From contig CAMYJH010000015.1 of the NCBI GenBank assembly GCA_947258715.1, positions 33,313-89,865 of the forward strand: a stretch of DNA of 56,553 bases, read 5' to 3'. Position 1 is the stretch's first letter; each line of letters starts with the position of its first letter. A program made the translations under genes and the position numbers. Below are positions 8,854-18,608 of the stretch, one piece after another. Source of the stretch: an uncultured Gammaproteobacteria bacterium. GTDB lineage: Bacteria; Pseudomonadota; Gammaproteobacteria; HK1. The notes under the pieces are model-generated. The model was given only the letters and a program-made list of their open reading frames with translations, was not told the origin of the DNA and ran no database searches.

Positions 8854-10389
8854 ATGCCCACAGACGTTGCCAGCGGCAAGCGGCCGTTGCTTTCGATGCG
8901 AGGCATCGAAAAGCGCTTTGGTGCGCTGCGGGCGAACGCGTCCGTCGATCTGGAGCTTAGTTCCGGCGAAGTGCTGGGATTGTTGGGAGAAAACGGTGCC
9001 GGCAAGACCACACTCATGAACGTGCTCTTCGGAATGTACAGCGCCGACGCCGGCAGCATCGAGATAGACGGGCGCCCGATGAACATCGCCCGGCCAGCAG
9101 ACGCGCTCGATGCCGGGGTCGGAATGGTGCACCAGCATTTTCACCTGGTGCCGCGTCACTCCGTGCTGGAAAACCTGATGGTCGGCGAGCCCGGTCGCGG
9201 TCTAAAGCTCGACGCGGAGTCAGCGCTTGTGCGACTTCGAGAAATTGCCAGTCGCTATGGCCTCGAGCTCGATCCTGAAACGCTCGTAGGGGACCTGACC
9301 GTAGGCGAGCAGCAGCGCCTGGAGATCGTCAAAGCGCTGTTTCGCGGCGCAAGGATACTGATTTTGGACGAGCCCACTTCAGTATTGACGCCGCAGCAGA
9401 CGGAGAGCTTGTTCCGCGCAATACGCGCCATGGCGACCGACGGCGTCGGCATCATATTCATCAGCCACAAGCTCAACGAAGTCATTGCCATCACGGACCG
9501 ACTCGCGGTCATGCGTCGCGGCCGGGTGGTGGCACAGGTGGAAAACGACGCCACCCTCACGAGGCAAAAGCTTGCTGAACTCATGTGCGGTCATCCCATC
9601 CTGCCGCCCGAGAAGCGGCCCACTGAGAGCGGCCGAACGCTGCTGAAGCTTGCGGGTATAGACGTCGAACTTGGTCCTGACCATCGGCGCAAACTTTCAG
9701 AGGTAACGCTCGATGTCCACGCCGGGGAGATCGTCGGCGTAGCCGGCGTATCGGGAAATGGGCAGCGCGAGCTTGCGGAAGTCGTGGCCGGCGTTATCTC
9801 GCCTTCTCACGGGGCTATAGAAGTGGACGGACAAGCGGTGCATGCTTCGACTCCGCGCGGCATGCAGCGCTTAGGCGTTGCACATATCCCCGAAGATCGC
9901 ATGGGTGCGGGCCTGCTCACGACCTTGCCCTTGACCGACAGCGTCATGCTACCTCTGGCGCACAAAAGCCCCTTCAGCCGTTTCGGATGGATCAACCGCA
10001 AGGCGGTTCGAAAGTTCGTACTCGAGCAAATCGAAAAGTTCGACATTCGTACCGAAGGACCGGACGTTCGCACCGGCACGCTTTCCGGCGGAAACCTTCA
10101 AAAGGCGTTGTTGGCACGAGAGCTGGCCCTGGATCCGCTGGTCCTGGTCGCGGCGCAACCGACGCGTGGTCTGGATGTCGCCGCGGTGGAATTCGTTCAC
10201 GCTCAGTTTTTGAAGCTTAGGGCGGAAGGTCGCGGTGTTCTCTTGATAAGCGAGGACTTAGAAGAGCTTTTTGCCATTTCCGATCGTATCGTCGTCATGT
10301 ACGAGGGCCGAATCGTGGGTGATCTGGATGCCTCCGTTACGACGCCCGCGGAGGTGGGCCTGCTCATGGCGGGGGCAAAAGCGGCCTAA
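8854..10389 (+). CDS. Double-domain ABC transporter ATPase (nucleoside/sugar type)
   Basis: A 511-residue ATPase with two tandem ABC domains, the RbsA/YufO architecture that pairs with BMP binding proteins. The first domain has Walker A LGENGAGKTT (about residue 45), LTVGEQQRLEIV in place of the LSGGQ signature, and Walker B ILILDEPTSVL. The second has a degenerate Walker A (GVSGNGQREL), signature TLSGGNLQKALLARE, and AAQPTRGLD in place of the usual DEP. Asymmetry between the two sites is normal for this class. Its stop overlaps the next start by one base (TAATG), indicating translational coupling to the first permease. Confidence 0.92.
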   Translation: MPTDVASGKRPLLSMRGIEKRFGALRANASVDLELSSGEVLGLLGENGAGKTTLMNVLFGMYSADAGSIEIDGRPMNIARPADALDAGVGMVHQHFHLVPRHSVLENLMVGEPGRGLKLDAESALVRLREIASRYGLELDPETLVGDLTVGEQQRLEIVKALFRGARILILDEPTSVLTPQQTESLFRAIRAMATDGVGIIFISHKLNEVIAITDRLAVMRRGRVVAQVENDATLTRQKLAELMCGHPILPPEKRPTESGRTLLKLAGIDVELGPDHRRKLSEVTLDVHAGEIVGVAGVSGNGQRELAEVVAGVISPSHGAIEVDGQAVHASTPRGMQRLGVAHIPEDRMGAGLLTTLPLTDSVMLPLAHKSPFSRFGWINRKAVRKFVLEQIEKFDIRTEGPDVRTGTLSGGNLQKALLARELALDPLVLVAAQPTRGLDVAAVEFVHAQFLKLRAEGRGVLLISEDLEELFAISDRIVVMYEGRIVGDLDASVTTPAEVGLLMAGAKAA

Positions 10390-11456
10390 TGCAGTTCAGG
10401 CTCGAAACCCGGGTTCGATCGCCCGCGTGGATGAACCTCGTCCTGCCGGTGGCTGCGGTTAGCATCACCCTGGTTATTTGCAGCGGGCTCATCGCCGCCG
10501 CGGGCGCCGATGTGTTCGCCGCCTACGGCGCGCTTTTTAAGGGCGCCTTTGGCAACCGCTTCAACTTCATCGAGACGCTGGTGAAAGCAGCGCCACTGAT
10601 CTTTACCGGCCTGGCCGTGGCGGTCGCATTTCGCGCCAAGTTTTGGAACATCGGTGCTGAAGGGCAGCTGCTTGCGGGTGCCATGGCGGCCGCTTTTATC
10701 GGCGCCCGCGAAGGTCTGCCGGCCTGGTCTCTGGTGCCATTGATGATTGCGGGCGGCGCGGCGGCGGGAGGGATCTGGGCCAGTGTGCCGGCATTACTGA
10801 AAGTGCGCTTCAAAGTAGACGACGTGGTGGCCACATTAATGCTCAACTTCGTCATGTTCTACGGCATGATGGCGCTGTTGAGCGGTCCGTGGAAAGACTC
10901 CTTGAGCGGTTACCCGGACTCTCCGGACATTCGCATGGACGCGGAGTTTCCCATTCTGCTCGAACCCACACGGCTGCATCTCGGCGTGCTGCTGGCGGGA
11001 GTCGGCGCGCTGCTCGTTTGGCTTCTGATGACGCGCACCACCTTCGGCTTTGCGATTCGCGCCGTGGGGGAAAACGCGCGCGCCGCGGCCCACGGCGGTA
11101 TTCCGGTAAACCGGGTGGTCTTCTTTACCGCGGTACTATCCGGCGGACTTGCAGGGCTCGCTGGGGTAGGGGAGGTAGCCGGCCTGCACTTCCAGGTGAT
11201 GGCAACGCTCTCACCCGGTTATGGTTACACCGGGATCGTCATCGCCATGCTGGCGCGGCTGAATCCGATTGGCGTGATTCCGTCGGCGATCTTTTTCGCC
11301 GCCATTGCCACCGGAGCCGAGACCATGTCTCGAGCCACCGGAGTGCCGGTATTCTTCGCCGACGTGATTCAGGGTGCGTCCCTGATATGCATGCTGGTGG
11401 CGCTCTTGTTTACCCAGTACCGGGTTCGGGTACAGACGCTGGCGCGTAATGCGTAA
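10389..11456 (+). CDS. ABC transporter permease, nucleoside/pyrimidine type (first subunit)
   Basis: A 355-residue inner-membrane permease of the BPD_transp_2 class (YufP-like) with 9-10 hydrophobic segments. Motifs include FWNIGAEGQLLAGAMAAAF near residue 80, VDDVVATLMLNFVMFYG, and FAIRAVGENARAAAHGGI, the coupling-helix region contacting the ATPase. The start overlaps the ATPase stop. Its last codons (R-N-A-stop) are made of GCGTAAT heptamers that continue as an array beyond the stop, so the native C-terminus has probably been replaced by the repeat. Confidence 0.9.
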   Translation: MQFRLETRVRSPAWMNLVLPVAAVSITLVICSGLIAAAGADVFAAYGALFKGAFGNRFNFIETLVKAAPLIFTGLAVAVAFRAKFWNIGAEGQLLAGAMAAAFIGAREGLPAWSLVPLMIAGGAAAGGIWASVPALLKVRFKVDDVVATLMLNFVMFYGMMALLSGPWKDSLSGYPDSPDIRMDAEFPILLEPTRLHLGVLLAGVGALLVWLLMTRTTFGFAIRAVGENARAAAHGGIPVNRVVFFTAVLSGGLAGLAGVGEVAGLHFQVMATLSPGYGYTGIVIAMLARLNPIGVIPSAIFFAAIATGAETMSRATGVPVFFADVIQGASLICMLVALLFTQYRVRVQTLARNA

Positions 11457-11506
11457 TGCGTAATGCGTAATACGTGATGCGTGACGCGGAATGCGTGACA
11501 CGCAAT
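11444..11506 (+). repeat. Period-7 array (GCGTAAT type)
   Basis: Nine consecutive 7-base units in exact phase: four GCGTAAT, then ACGTGAT, GCGTGAC, GCGGAAT, GCGTGAC and ACGCAAT. The first two units encode the end of the permease gene and its TAA stop. The array is followed at once by a REP pair. It is related in unit sequence to the arrays at 28144 and 29019. Confidence 0.85.
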
Positions 11507-11520
11507 GCAGCAAAGGCCGC

Positions 11521-11593
11521 TGTAGGAGCACGCTTGTGGGCGATTTATTAGATCAAGCACTCTGGAAATTTCGCGAGCAAGCTCGCTCCTACA
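11521..11593. repeat. REPIN: two inverted REP sequences
   Basis: The left copy is TGTAGGAGCACGCTTGTGGG (extending to 11543); the right copy is the inverted TGTAGGAGCGAGCTTGCTCG (11570-11593 read on the minus strand). They are separated by about 26 bases, the usual spacing of a REP doublet. This is the REP type spread by RAYT transposases in Pseudomonas and relatives; no RAYT gene is in the window. It lies between two permease genes of one operon and may modulate mRNA stability. Confidence 0.85.
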
Positions 11594-11651
11594 TTCGTTG
11601 TTGGCGGGCACTGCTCTGGCGTCGAGACCCAATTAAAGACATAAGCGCTAG

Positions 11652-12596
11652 ATGAGCGACATCTTCGAGCAAATCTTCCAGATCGGATTCTTCACCGCCA
11701 TGGTTCGGGTTGCGACTCCGCTGTTGCTTGCGACCCTGGGTGAGATGTTCAGCGAGCGGTCGGGCGTTTTGAACTTAGGCATAGAGGGGATCATGTTGCT
11801 TGCCGCCATGACCGGTTTCTCCGCCGGCTACTTTTCCGGAAGTCTTTGGCTCGGAATCGTCGTCGCCGCGATGACCGGTATCGTCTTTGGCGCGTTGATG
11901 GGTCTGCTCACGGTGACGCTTGGGTTGAGCCAGCATGTCTCCGGATTGGGCGTGACCCTGCTTTGCTCGGGTCTCGCCTTCTTTGGCTATCGCCTGGTAT
12001 TTGGTCAGCCTTCGCAGCCGCCCAACGTGGCTGCGTTCGAAAGCGCGCCGGTGCCGCTGCTATCTGAACTACCGGTGCTTGGTCCCATATTGTTCGACCA
12101 CGTGACTCTGGTGTACCTGGCGTTTTTACTGGTGCCGGTTGCCGCCTTCGTGCTCTACCGCACGCCGTGGGGTTTGAACCTGCGTACGGTGGGAGAGAAT
12201 CCCCATGCGGCGGCATCAGCCGGCGTTTCCGTGGCGTGGAAACGCTACCAGGCGCTGATGATCTCCGGCGCTTTGTTCGGCATCGGCGGGGCTTACTTTT
12301 CGCTTGCTCAGTTCAACGCTTTCACATTCGGGGTCATTTCCGGCCGGGGCTGGGTGTGTATTGCGCTGGTTGTGCTCGGCCGCTGGGATCCCTGGCGGTG
12401 CGCCTTCGCGGCGCTGCTTTTCGGGGCAGTGGACGCGCTGCAACTCAGGCTTCAGTCCAGCGGCGTCATCGATCTGCCGTTCCAGGTATTTCTGCTGCTG
12501 CCCTTTCTGATCACCGTGGTCGCCATGGCGCTGGTGGCGAGAAACGCCCGTGCTCCCGCGGCGCTGCTGCTTCCCTATCGCAAGGAGGAGCGCTGA
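11652..12596 (+). CDS. ABC transporter permease, nucleoside/pyrimidine type (second subunit)
   Basis: A 314-residue inner-membrane protein of the BPD_transp_2 class (YufQ-like) with about eight hydrophobic segments. Diagnostic parts are ATLGEMFSERSGVLNLGIEG at residues 26-45 and LRTVGENPHAAASAGVSV near 180, the cytoplasmic coupling helix. It is the partner of the permease ending at 11456. The 195-base gap between them is filled by a period-7 array and a REPIN, whereas the upstream genes abut, so repeats seem to have invaded the operon. Translation of this gene probably needs its own initiation. Confidence 0.9.
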   Translation: MSDIFEQIFQIGFFTAMVRVATPLLLATLGEMFSERSGVLNLGIEGIMLLAAMTGFSAGYFSGSLWLGIVVAAMTGIVFGALMGLLTVTLGLSQHVSGLGVTLLCSGLAFFGYRLVFGQPSQPPNVAAFESAPVPLLSELPVLGPILFDHVTLVYLAFLLVPVAAFVLYRTPWGLNLRTVGENPHAAASAGVSVAWKRYQALMISGALFGIGGAYFSLAQFNAFTFGVISGRGWVCIALVVLGRWDPWRCAFAALLFGAVDALQLRLQSSGVIDLPFQVFLLLPFLITVVAMALVARNARAPAALLLPYRKEER

Positions 12597-12787
12597 GTTT
12601 CGACAATGAGTCCTAACGCGGATGACGCACTGGTTACGCCGGCCGGACTCGAACTTAGTATACGGGGAAGTGTCATACCGTCTTTCATTAGCGTATATTT
12701 CTTCCTTTTACTCGGCGAACGCAGGTCCCGAATGTCGCTGATTTACGTTGGCTTTCACCATCGGACGGGACCCGGTATCGGGCTCAT

Positions 12788-14041
<1,254 letters not shown>

Positions 14042-14120
14042 TATTGTTGCAGAGCGTAACGCCGCCGGTGCGGTTGCGTCGCTGCGCACGCCGGCCGCCG
14101 TTCGCGAACGCGCGGCCGAG

Positions 14121-15284
14121 ATGCTCGAGGCGGGAGAGCAGAACAATCTGAGACACTTTTCACTGCGCCTCGATCGCCTCGACGCCACCGCCGACTACGT
14201 CGTCAACGTCACTCGAAGGAACTACCCGGATCTTTCCATTCCCTATCACAGTCGCTGGCGCCATTTCGGCGTTGGCGGCAGAGACCGGGTGGCCCTGCTC
14301 GATTCCGCGCTGGCCAACGCTTCGTCCGCTGAGTGCGCAAGAGCGCGAATCGATCTGGTGGTGGTGAGCGTTCTTCTCGACGCCGGCGCGGGCACTGATT
14401 GGCAATTCGAAGAGCCGGACTGCGGCGGTGTGTACGCTCGCTCCGAAGGTCTCGCGGTGGCAAGCTTTCACCTTTTCCTGAGCGGAGCGCTGTCCTGTCG
14501 CGAAAGCGCGAAGCACATTGCGGATGCCGGCGGTCTGGAAGAGCTGAACCGCGACACATTCATAGGCGCGTTTCAGGTCAGCGAAATCAATCCATTGGTG
14601 GGGGTCGGCGGCAGGGTTGGACTGCTCAACGCCTTGGGGCGCACGATACGTGACAAGCCGGACATATTCGGCCATACGCTGCCGCGGATCGGCAATCTCT
14701 ATGATTACTTCGTCGAACGGGCAAACGGCGGCTCGATTACGGCCCGGGATATGCTGCTGACGGTGCTGGACGCATTCTCGACCATCTGGCCAGGGAGGAT
14801 AGAGATTGGCGGCGAAAATCTGGGCGACGTGTGGCGCCATCCAGTCATTCATCGAGACGACGCCAGCAACGGCCTGGTGCCGTTGCACAAACTGTCCCAG
14901 TGGCTCACCTACTCGCTAGTGGAACCCCTGGAATGGGCGGGGATCCGCGTCGCTGGCTTAGACGAGCTGACCGGCCTTGCCGAATACCGGAATGGAGGAC
15001 TGTTTATTGACCTCGGGGTGCTTGAGCTCAAACACCCGAGCGCGCTGAACGAGGTCCACGACATAGATTCCGAGCTGGTGGTGGAGTGGCGCGCCCTCAC
15101 GGTGGCGCTGCTGGACCGTCTGGCTCCTCTTGTGCGGCGGCGGCTGGGTCTGGATGATGAGGCCTTGCCGTTGGCGAAAATCCTCCAAGGCGGTACCTGG
15201 AGCGCAGGCCGGCGCATTGGCGCACATAAGCGTGCGGATGGCGGACCGCCTATCCGGGTAAAGAGCGATGGCACGGTGTTCTGA
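14121..15284 (+). CDS. urc4: URC4 (DUF1688) uracil catabolism protein
   Basis: A cytosolic 387-residue protein of the DUF1688/URC4 family, needed with URC1 to degrade uracil after its conversion to UMP. Recognisable parts are IPYHSRWRHFGVGGRDR (about residue 40), LLDAGAGTDWQFEE, SEGLAVASFHLFLSG, NPLVGVGGRVGLLNALG and a final conserved FIDLGVLELKHP. The ATG at 14121 is probably internal: the same frame is open back to 14022 and encodes family-like sequence (LRTPAAVRERAAEML). No ATG, GTG or TTG occurs in that extension; ATT codons at 14037 and 14043 or a CTG at 14082 are the only candidates. The real start may overlap the urc1 stop. A MITE-like element begins 2 bases after the stop. Confidence 0.85.
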   Translation: MLEAGEQNNLRHFSLRLDRLDATADYVVNVTRRNYPDLSIPYHSRWRHFGVGGRDRVALLDSALANASSAECARARIDLVVVSVLLDAGAGTDWQFEEPDCGGVYARSEGLAVASFHLFLSGALSCRESAKHIADAGGLEELNRDTFIGAFQVSEINPLVGVGGRVGLLNALGRTIRDKPDIFGHTLPRIGNLYDYFVERANGGSITARDMLLTVLDAFSTIWPGRIEIGGENLGDVWRHPVIHRDDASNGLVPLHKLSQWLTYSLVEPLEWAGIRVAGLDELTGLAEYRNGGLFIDLGVLELKHPSALNEVHDIDSELVVEWRALTVALLDRLAPLVRRRLGLDDEALPLAKILQGGTWSAGRRIGAHKRADGGPPIRVKSDGTVF

Positions 15285-15286
15285 GT

Positions 15287-15428
15287 AGAACCTATCTCAA
15301 AATTGCTGTGCTTGCCGATACGGCGTTAAAAACAGGCTCAAAATGCTCATTTACTTGCGTGTAAACTCCGCTTTTTCGCCTGTTTTTGCCTTGTCTCGCC
15401 TGCGCTCGCTAATTTTGAAATAGGTTCT
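15287..15428 (+). repeat. MITE-like element, copy 2
   Basis: A 142-bp relative of the 2243-2383 element. The inverted ends are longer: AGAACCTATCTCAAAATT at 15287-15304 and AATTTTGAAATAGGTTCT at 15411-15428, 17 of 18 complementary. The inner AAAAACAGGC/GCCTGTTTTT arms are kept. It starts directly after the urc4 stop and separates urc4 from upp. Confidence 0.85.
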
Positions 15429-15802
15429 AATGACTCACCAGTCGAGATCCGGTTCATTTTCATCGCGGCATGAATTCAAACATCTGGTAGAACGCTTAAT
15501 GTAGTTGATATGTCGAATGTCGGAATCGAAGCTAAGGAAGGTCTGATTTATCAAACCTTCCTTAGCTAAGCAGGGATGCGCCGCCGAATCCGATGACTGT
15601 AAGTCATTGGGTTCGTGAGGCAAGTGGAAACCGCGTTTTCAATTGCCGACTCTGAAAATTCCAGGGATGGAATTATTCAGAGTTTCCCTAAGTGCATCGA
15701 TCACCTGTTGCTCGAATAGTAACGAATGAAATAGAGCGCGCTCTCGCTTCTTTCGAAGCTTATTGAGTCGTTTCCGATCAGCAAATTTGAAGAGAAAACG
15801 CT
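15429..15802. other. Intergenic region with a long palindrome (15531-15566)
   Basis: No gene. It contains a perfect 12-bp stem, GCTAAGGAAGGT (15531-15542) and ACCTTCCTTAGC (15555-15566), whose 12-base centre is itself nearly palindromic (TGAT..ATCA). GGAAGGT at the tips with CTAA/TTAG flanks resembles IS5-family ends at a CTAR-type target, so it may be the fused ends of a lost element. No T-run follows, so it is not an obvious terminator. The promoter of upp may lie in the AT-richer part near 15700-15790. Confidence 0.45.
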
Positions 15803-16432
15803 ATGGAGAACGTGACCGTAATCGACCATCCGCTAGTGCAGCACAAGCTTTCTCTCATGCGCCGTAAAGGGACGCCTACCGCAACTTTCCGCCAGCTTTT
15901 GCTGGAAATTTCTCTGCTGCTGGGCTACGAAGTCACGCGGGACCTGCCAGTGGAGATGGAGGAAATCGAGACCCCGCTGACCAAAATGAAGGCGCCGACC
16001 CTTGCCGGCAAAAAACTGGTGCTGATCTCCGTCCTGCGCGCTGGAAACGGCCTGCTGGAAGGTATGCTGGACCTGATGCCTTCAGCCCGCGTCGGTCATG
16101 TGGGGCTCTACCGGGATCCGGATTCTCTGGTGGCGGTGGAGTACTACTTCAAGGTGCCCCAAGAGCTAGGGGACCGTCAGGTGATCGTCGTCGATCCCAT
16201 GCTCGCCACGGCAAACTCCGCCATTGCCGCAGTCCAGCGGATCAAGGAAGCAGGTGCGGTCAATATCAAGATGGTCTGTCTGCTGGCCGCGCCCGAGGGC
16301 ATCAAAGCGTTTCAGGACGCGCATCCGGACGTCCACGTCTACACGGCCGCCGTGGACGACCATTTGAACGAGCACGGCTACATTGTTCCCGGCTTGGGTG
16401 ATGCGGGCGATCGCCTCTACGGCACGAAATAA
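15803..16432 (+). CDS. upp: Uracil phosphoribosyltransferase
   Basis: A 209-residue cytosolic enzyme that makes UMP from uracil and PRPP. The family length and landmarks are present: [17 protein letters not shown] at the N-terminus, [15 protein letters not shown] near residue 75, the PRPP-binding [14 protein letters not shown] near 130, and a uracil-binding C-terminus [12 protein letters not shown]. Besides salvage, UPRT (Urc6/Fur1) is the entry step of the URC route, which fits the urc1-urc4 neighbours. It is separated from urc4 by a MITE and a palindrome, so it may be transcribed independently. GAAGAG precedes the ATG. Confidence 0.95.
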   Translation: MENVTVIDHPLVQHKLSLMRRKGTPTATFRQLLLEISLLLGYEVTRDLPVEMEEIETPLTKMKAPTLAGKKLVLISVLRAGNGLLEGMLDLMPSARVGHVGLYRDPDSLVAVEYYFKVPQELGDRQVIVVDPMLATANSAIAAVQRIKEAGAVNIKMVCLLAAPEGIKAFQDAHPDVHVYTAAVDDHLNEHGYIVPGLGDAGDRLYGTK

Positions 16433-16583
16433 GCAACAACGCATTCTGCTATTCCATCTTCGACCCGCGCTGCACGCGACTCTGGAAGCGTGTATGCGAT
16501 ACCATGAGATGTGATATCTCGCCGACGCTCGCCGGTTACAATAGTTAACAAACCGAGTTTTCTATTCGTGCATAATTACGCGC

Positions 16584-18608
16584 GTGGGCAAGCGGGGGTC
16601 CCAGACTTTTGTGCAGTCACGATTACAATTTTTCGTGGCGGTACTCCTTACCCTGTTGCTTCTCTACGCTGCCTCGGCGACTGCGGAGTGTCCCACCGTC
16701 TCGAAGCCCGGCGGACTGGCGACCCAATGGCCTCATCAGCTGGAGCTGAGTGAGTTCGAGCGCCAGCGCGGCCCGCTCAAAGTACGCGAGAATCCGGCAT
16801 TCGCCGCCAAGGTAGCGGAAGGTGGGCTTCTCCCCGTCAGCCAGCGACTGCCCAGCGAACCGCTGATACTACTGCCGTACCATCAGTGTGGTCGGTATGG
16901 CGGCGCCCTGCGGGGCTTGAGCCTGGCGCTTAATTCCGGAACGAGCGAGATCATGAGCTGGCGCCAAGTGAATCTGGTCCGCTTGAGCGATGATTTGCAA
17001 ACGATCGTTCCGAACGTTGCCCGCGCCTGGGAGTGGGGCGAGGATCAGCGCTCGATCACGATACATCTGCGCAAAGGCCACCGATGGTCCGACGGCTATC
17101 CGTTCACCGCCGATGACGTGGTCTTTTTCATCGACGACATCATCAGGCACCCTGCGATACACAAGAAGCCGCCGTTGGTTTGGACGGCCGGCCGGGAGTC
17201 GGTCAAGGTCAGGCGAATTGACGAAACCACCGTACGCTTTGAGTTCGCGACGCCTTTTCCTGGCTTCCTTATGTTTCTCGCCAGCAGTGGTTCGTATTTA
17301 ACCCCCTACGCACCGAGGCACGTTCTTGCACCCCTGCATATCGACCATAACCCGGATGCTGATGAAGAAGCCAAGGCCTTCGGGTTTAAAGACTGGGTGG
17401 AACGCTTTGGCGTTTACTGGAACAAGTGGAAAGACGAGCTGTACGACACCGAGGAGTCGCTCAAGGTGCCGACCCTCGACAGCCACATGCTGGCAGTTGC
17501 GCCCACCAATGAAGAGCGCCGCTACATCGCCAACCCTTACTACTTCAAACTGGATTCGGCCGGCCAGCAGCTGCCGTATATCGATACCCATCACGAGCGC
17601 TTTGTAGCCAAAGAGCTGTTTCTTCTCGAGATCGTCAGCGGACGTGTCGATCAGAAGTCGCAGAATGTAGGCTTTGGATCGTATCGCCAACTCAAAGACA
17701 ATGAGGATAGGGGCGGTTACGGGCTACAGCTGCCGACGGGAGGGGGAAGAGTCTATCTTGCCTTCAATCAGACCCACAAAGATCCGGTGCTGAGAGGGGT
17801 ATTTTCCGATCCCCGCTTTCTCGCGGCCATGTCCATCGCCATCGACCGCCAGGCGCTGAACCTGCTTCGCGCCCAGGGTCTTGCAGAAATAACCCAGGGG
17901 CTTCCGGAGCGGACCTCCTTTGTCACCCCGGCGCACCGCAAGCACAACATCGAGTTCGATCCGGAAAAAGCGAACCGTCTACTGGACGAGATGGGTCTCA
18001 AGCGCAGCTTCTCTGGAGTCCGTCTGCTCCCGGACGGTCGTCCACTGGTGGTCAACTGGGCCTTCAGCCGGCAATTTGCCGGCACGCCGGAGCTGCCGAG
18101 GAGAATCCGCGACAACTGGGCCGACGTTGGCGTCGAGGTGCGCTTGAGCGAAATCACCACGGAAGAGAGCAGAACCCGGGCGTGGGCCAATGAAATGGAT
18201 ATCAATATGGAGTGGGATGCGCCCTTCGAACCTAACCTGACTGGCGATCCTTATCTCTTCGTGCCGCCTTACTCCAGCCTGGGTCCGCTCTTCGGGGTGC
18301 CGTGGAAGCGGTGGATAGACAGCGATGGAGAGATCGGCGAGGAGCCGCCCGACTGGGTCAAGCGCCTGTACGCGCTGGCAGAAGAGTGGCGCACGCTGCA
18401 GCCTGGTTCGCCTCGCTACCGCGCGATCGGCACCGAAATGGTTCAGATAAACCTGGACCATATGACGATTATCGGCGTGTTGGGCCTGGCCCCAAGCCCC
18501 ACGGTGGTGTCGCGACGGCTCAAGAATGTGAGCAAATGGACGATAAATCACTATAACTACGCCCGTACCTATCCCTTCCGCCCCGACCAGTGGTTTTTCG
18601 CTAGATGA
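16584..18608 (+). CDS. Orphan family-5 (peptide/nickel type) extracellular solute-binding protein
   Basis: A 674-residue periplasmic protein starting with GTG. A signal peptide covers residues ~14-36 (FFVAVLLTLLLLYAASATA) and a cysteine follows at once, though EC after TA is not a proper lipobox. The SBP_bac_5 fold is shown by LRKGHRWSDGYPFTADDVVF near residue 155, AMSIAIDRQALN near 413 and FDPEKANRLLDEMG. It is longer than DppA/OppA (about 540). No permease or ATPase genes accompany it. Its stop overlaps the ATG of the next gene by 4 bases (ATGA), so it is translated with a PAS-GGDEF-EAL protein, and it may be the ligand-binding partner of that sensor. Confidence 0.85.
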   Translation: MGKRGSQTFVQSRLQFFVAVLLTLLLLYAASATAECPTVSKPGGLATQWPHQLELSEFERQRGPLKVRENPAFAAKVAEGGLLPVSQRLPSEPLILLPYHQCGRYGGALRGLSLALNSGTSEIMSWRQVNLVRLSDDLQTIVPNVARAWEWGEDQRSITIHLRKGHRWSDGYPFTADDVVFFIDDIIRHPAIHKKPPLVWTAGRESVKVRRIDETTVRFEFATPFPGFLMFLASSGSYLTPYAPRHVLAPLHIDHNPDADEEAKAFGFKDWVERFGVYWNKWKDELYDTEESLKVPTLDSHMLAVAPTNEERRYIANPYYFKLDSAGQQLPYIDTHHERFVAKELFLLEIVSGRVDQKSQNVGFGSYRQLKDNEDRGGYGLQLPTGGGRVYLAFNQTHKDPVLRGVFSDPRFLAAMSIAIDRQALNLLRAQGLAEITQGLPERTSFVTPAHRKHNIEFDPEKANRLLDEMGLKRSFSGVRLLPDGRPLVVNWAFSRQFAGTPELPRRIRDNWADVGVEVRLSEITTEESRTRAWANEMDINMEWDAPFEPNLTGDPYLFVPPYSSLGPLFGVPWKRWIDSDGEIGEEPPDWVKRLYALAEEWRTLQPGSPRYRAIGTEMVQINLDHMTIIGVLGLAPSPTVVSRRLKNVSKWTINHYNYARTYPFRPDQWFFAR

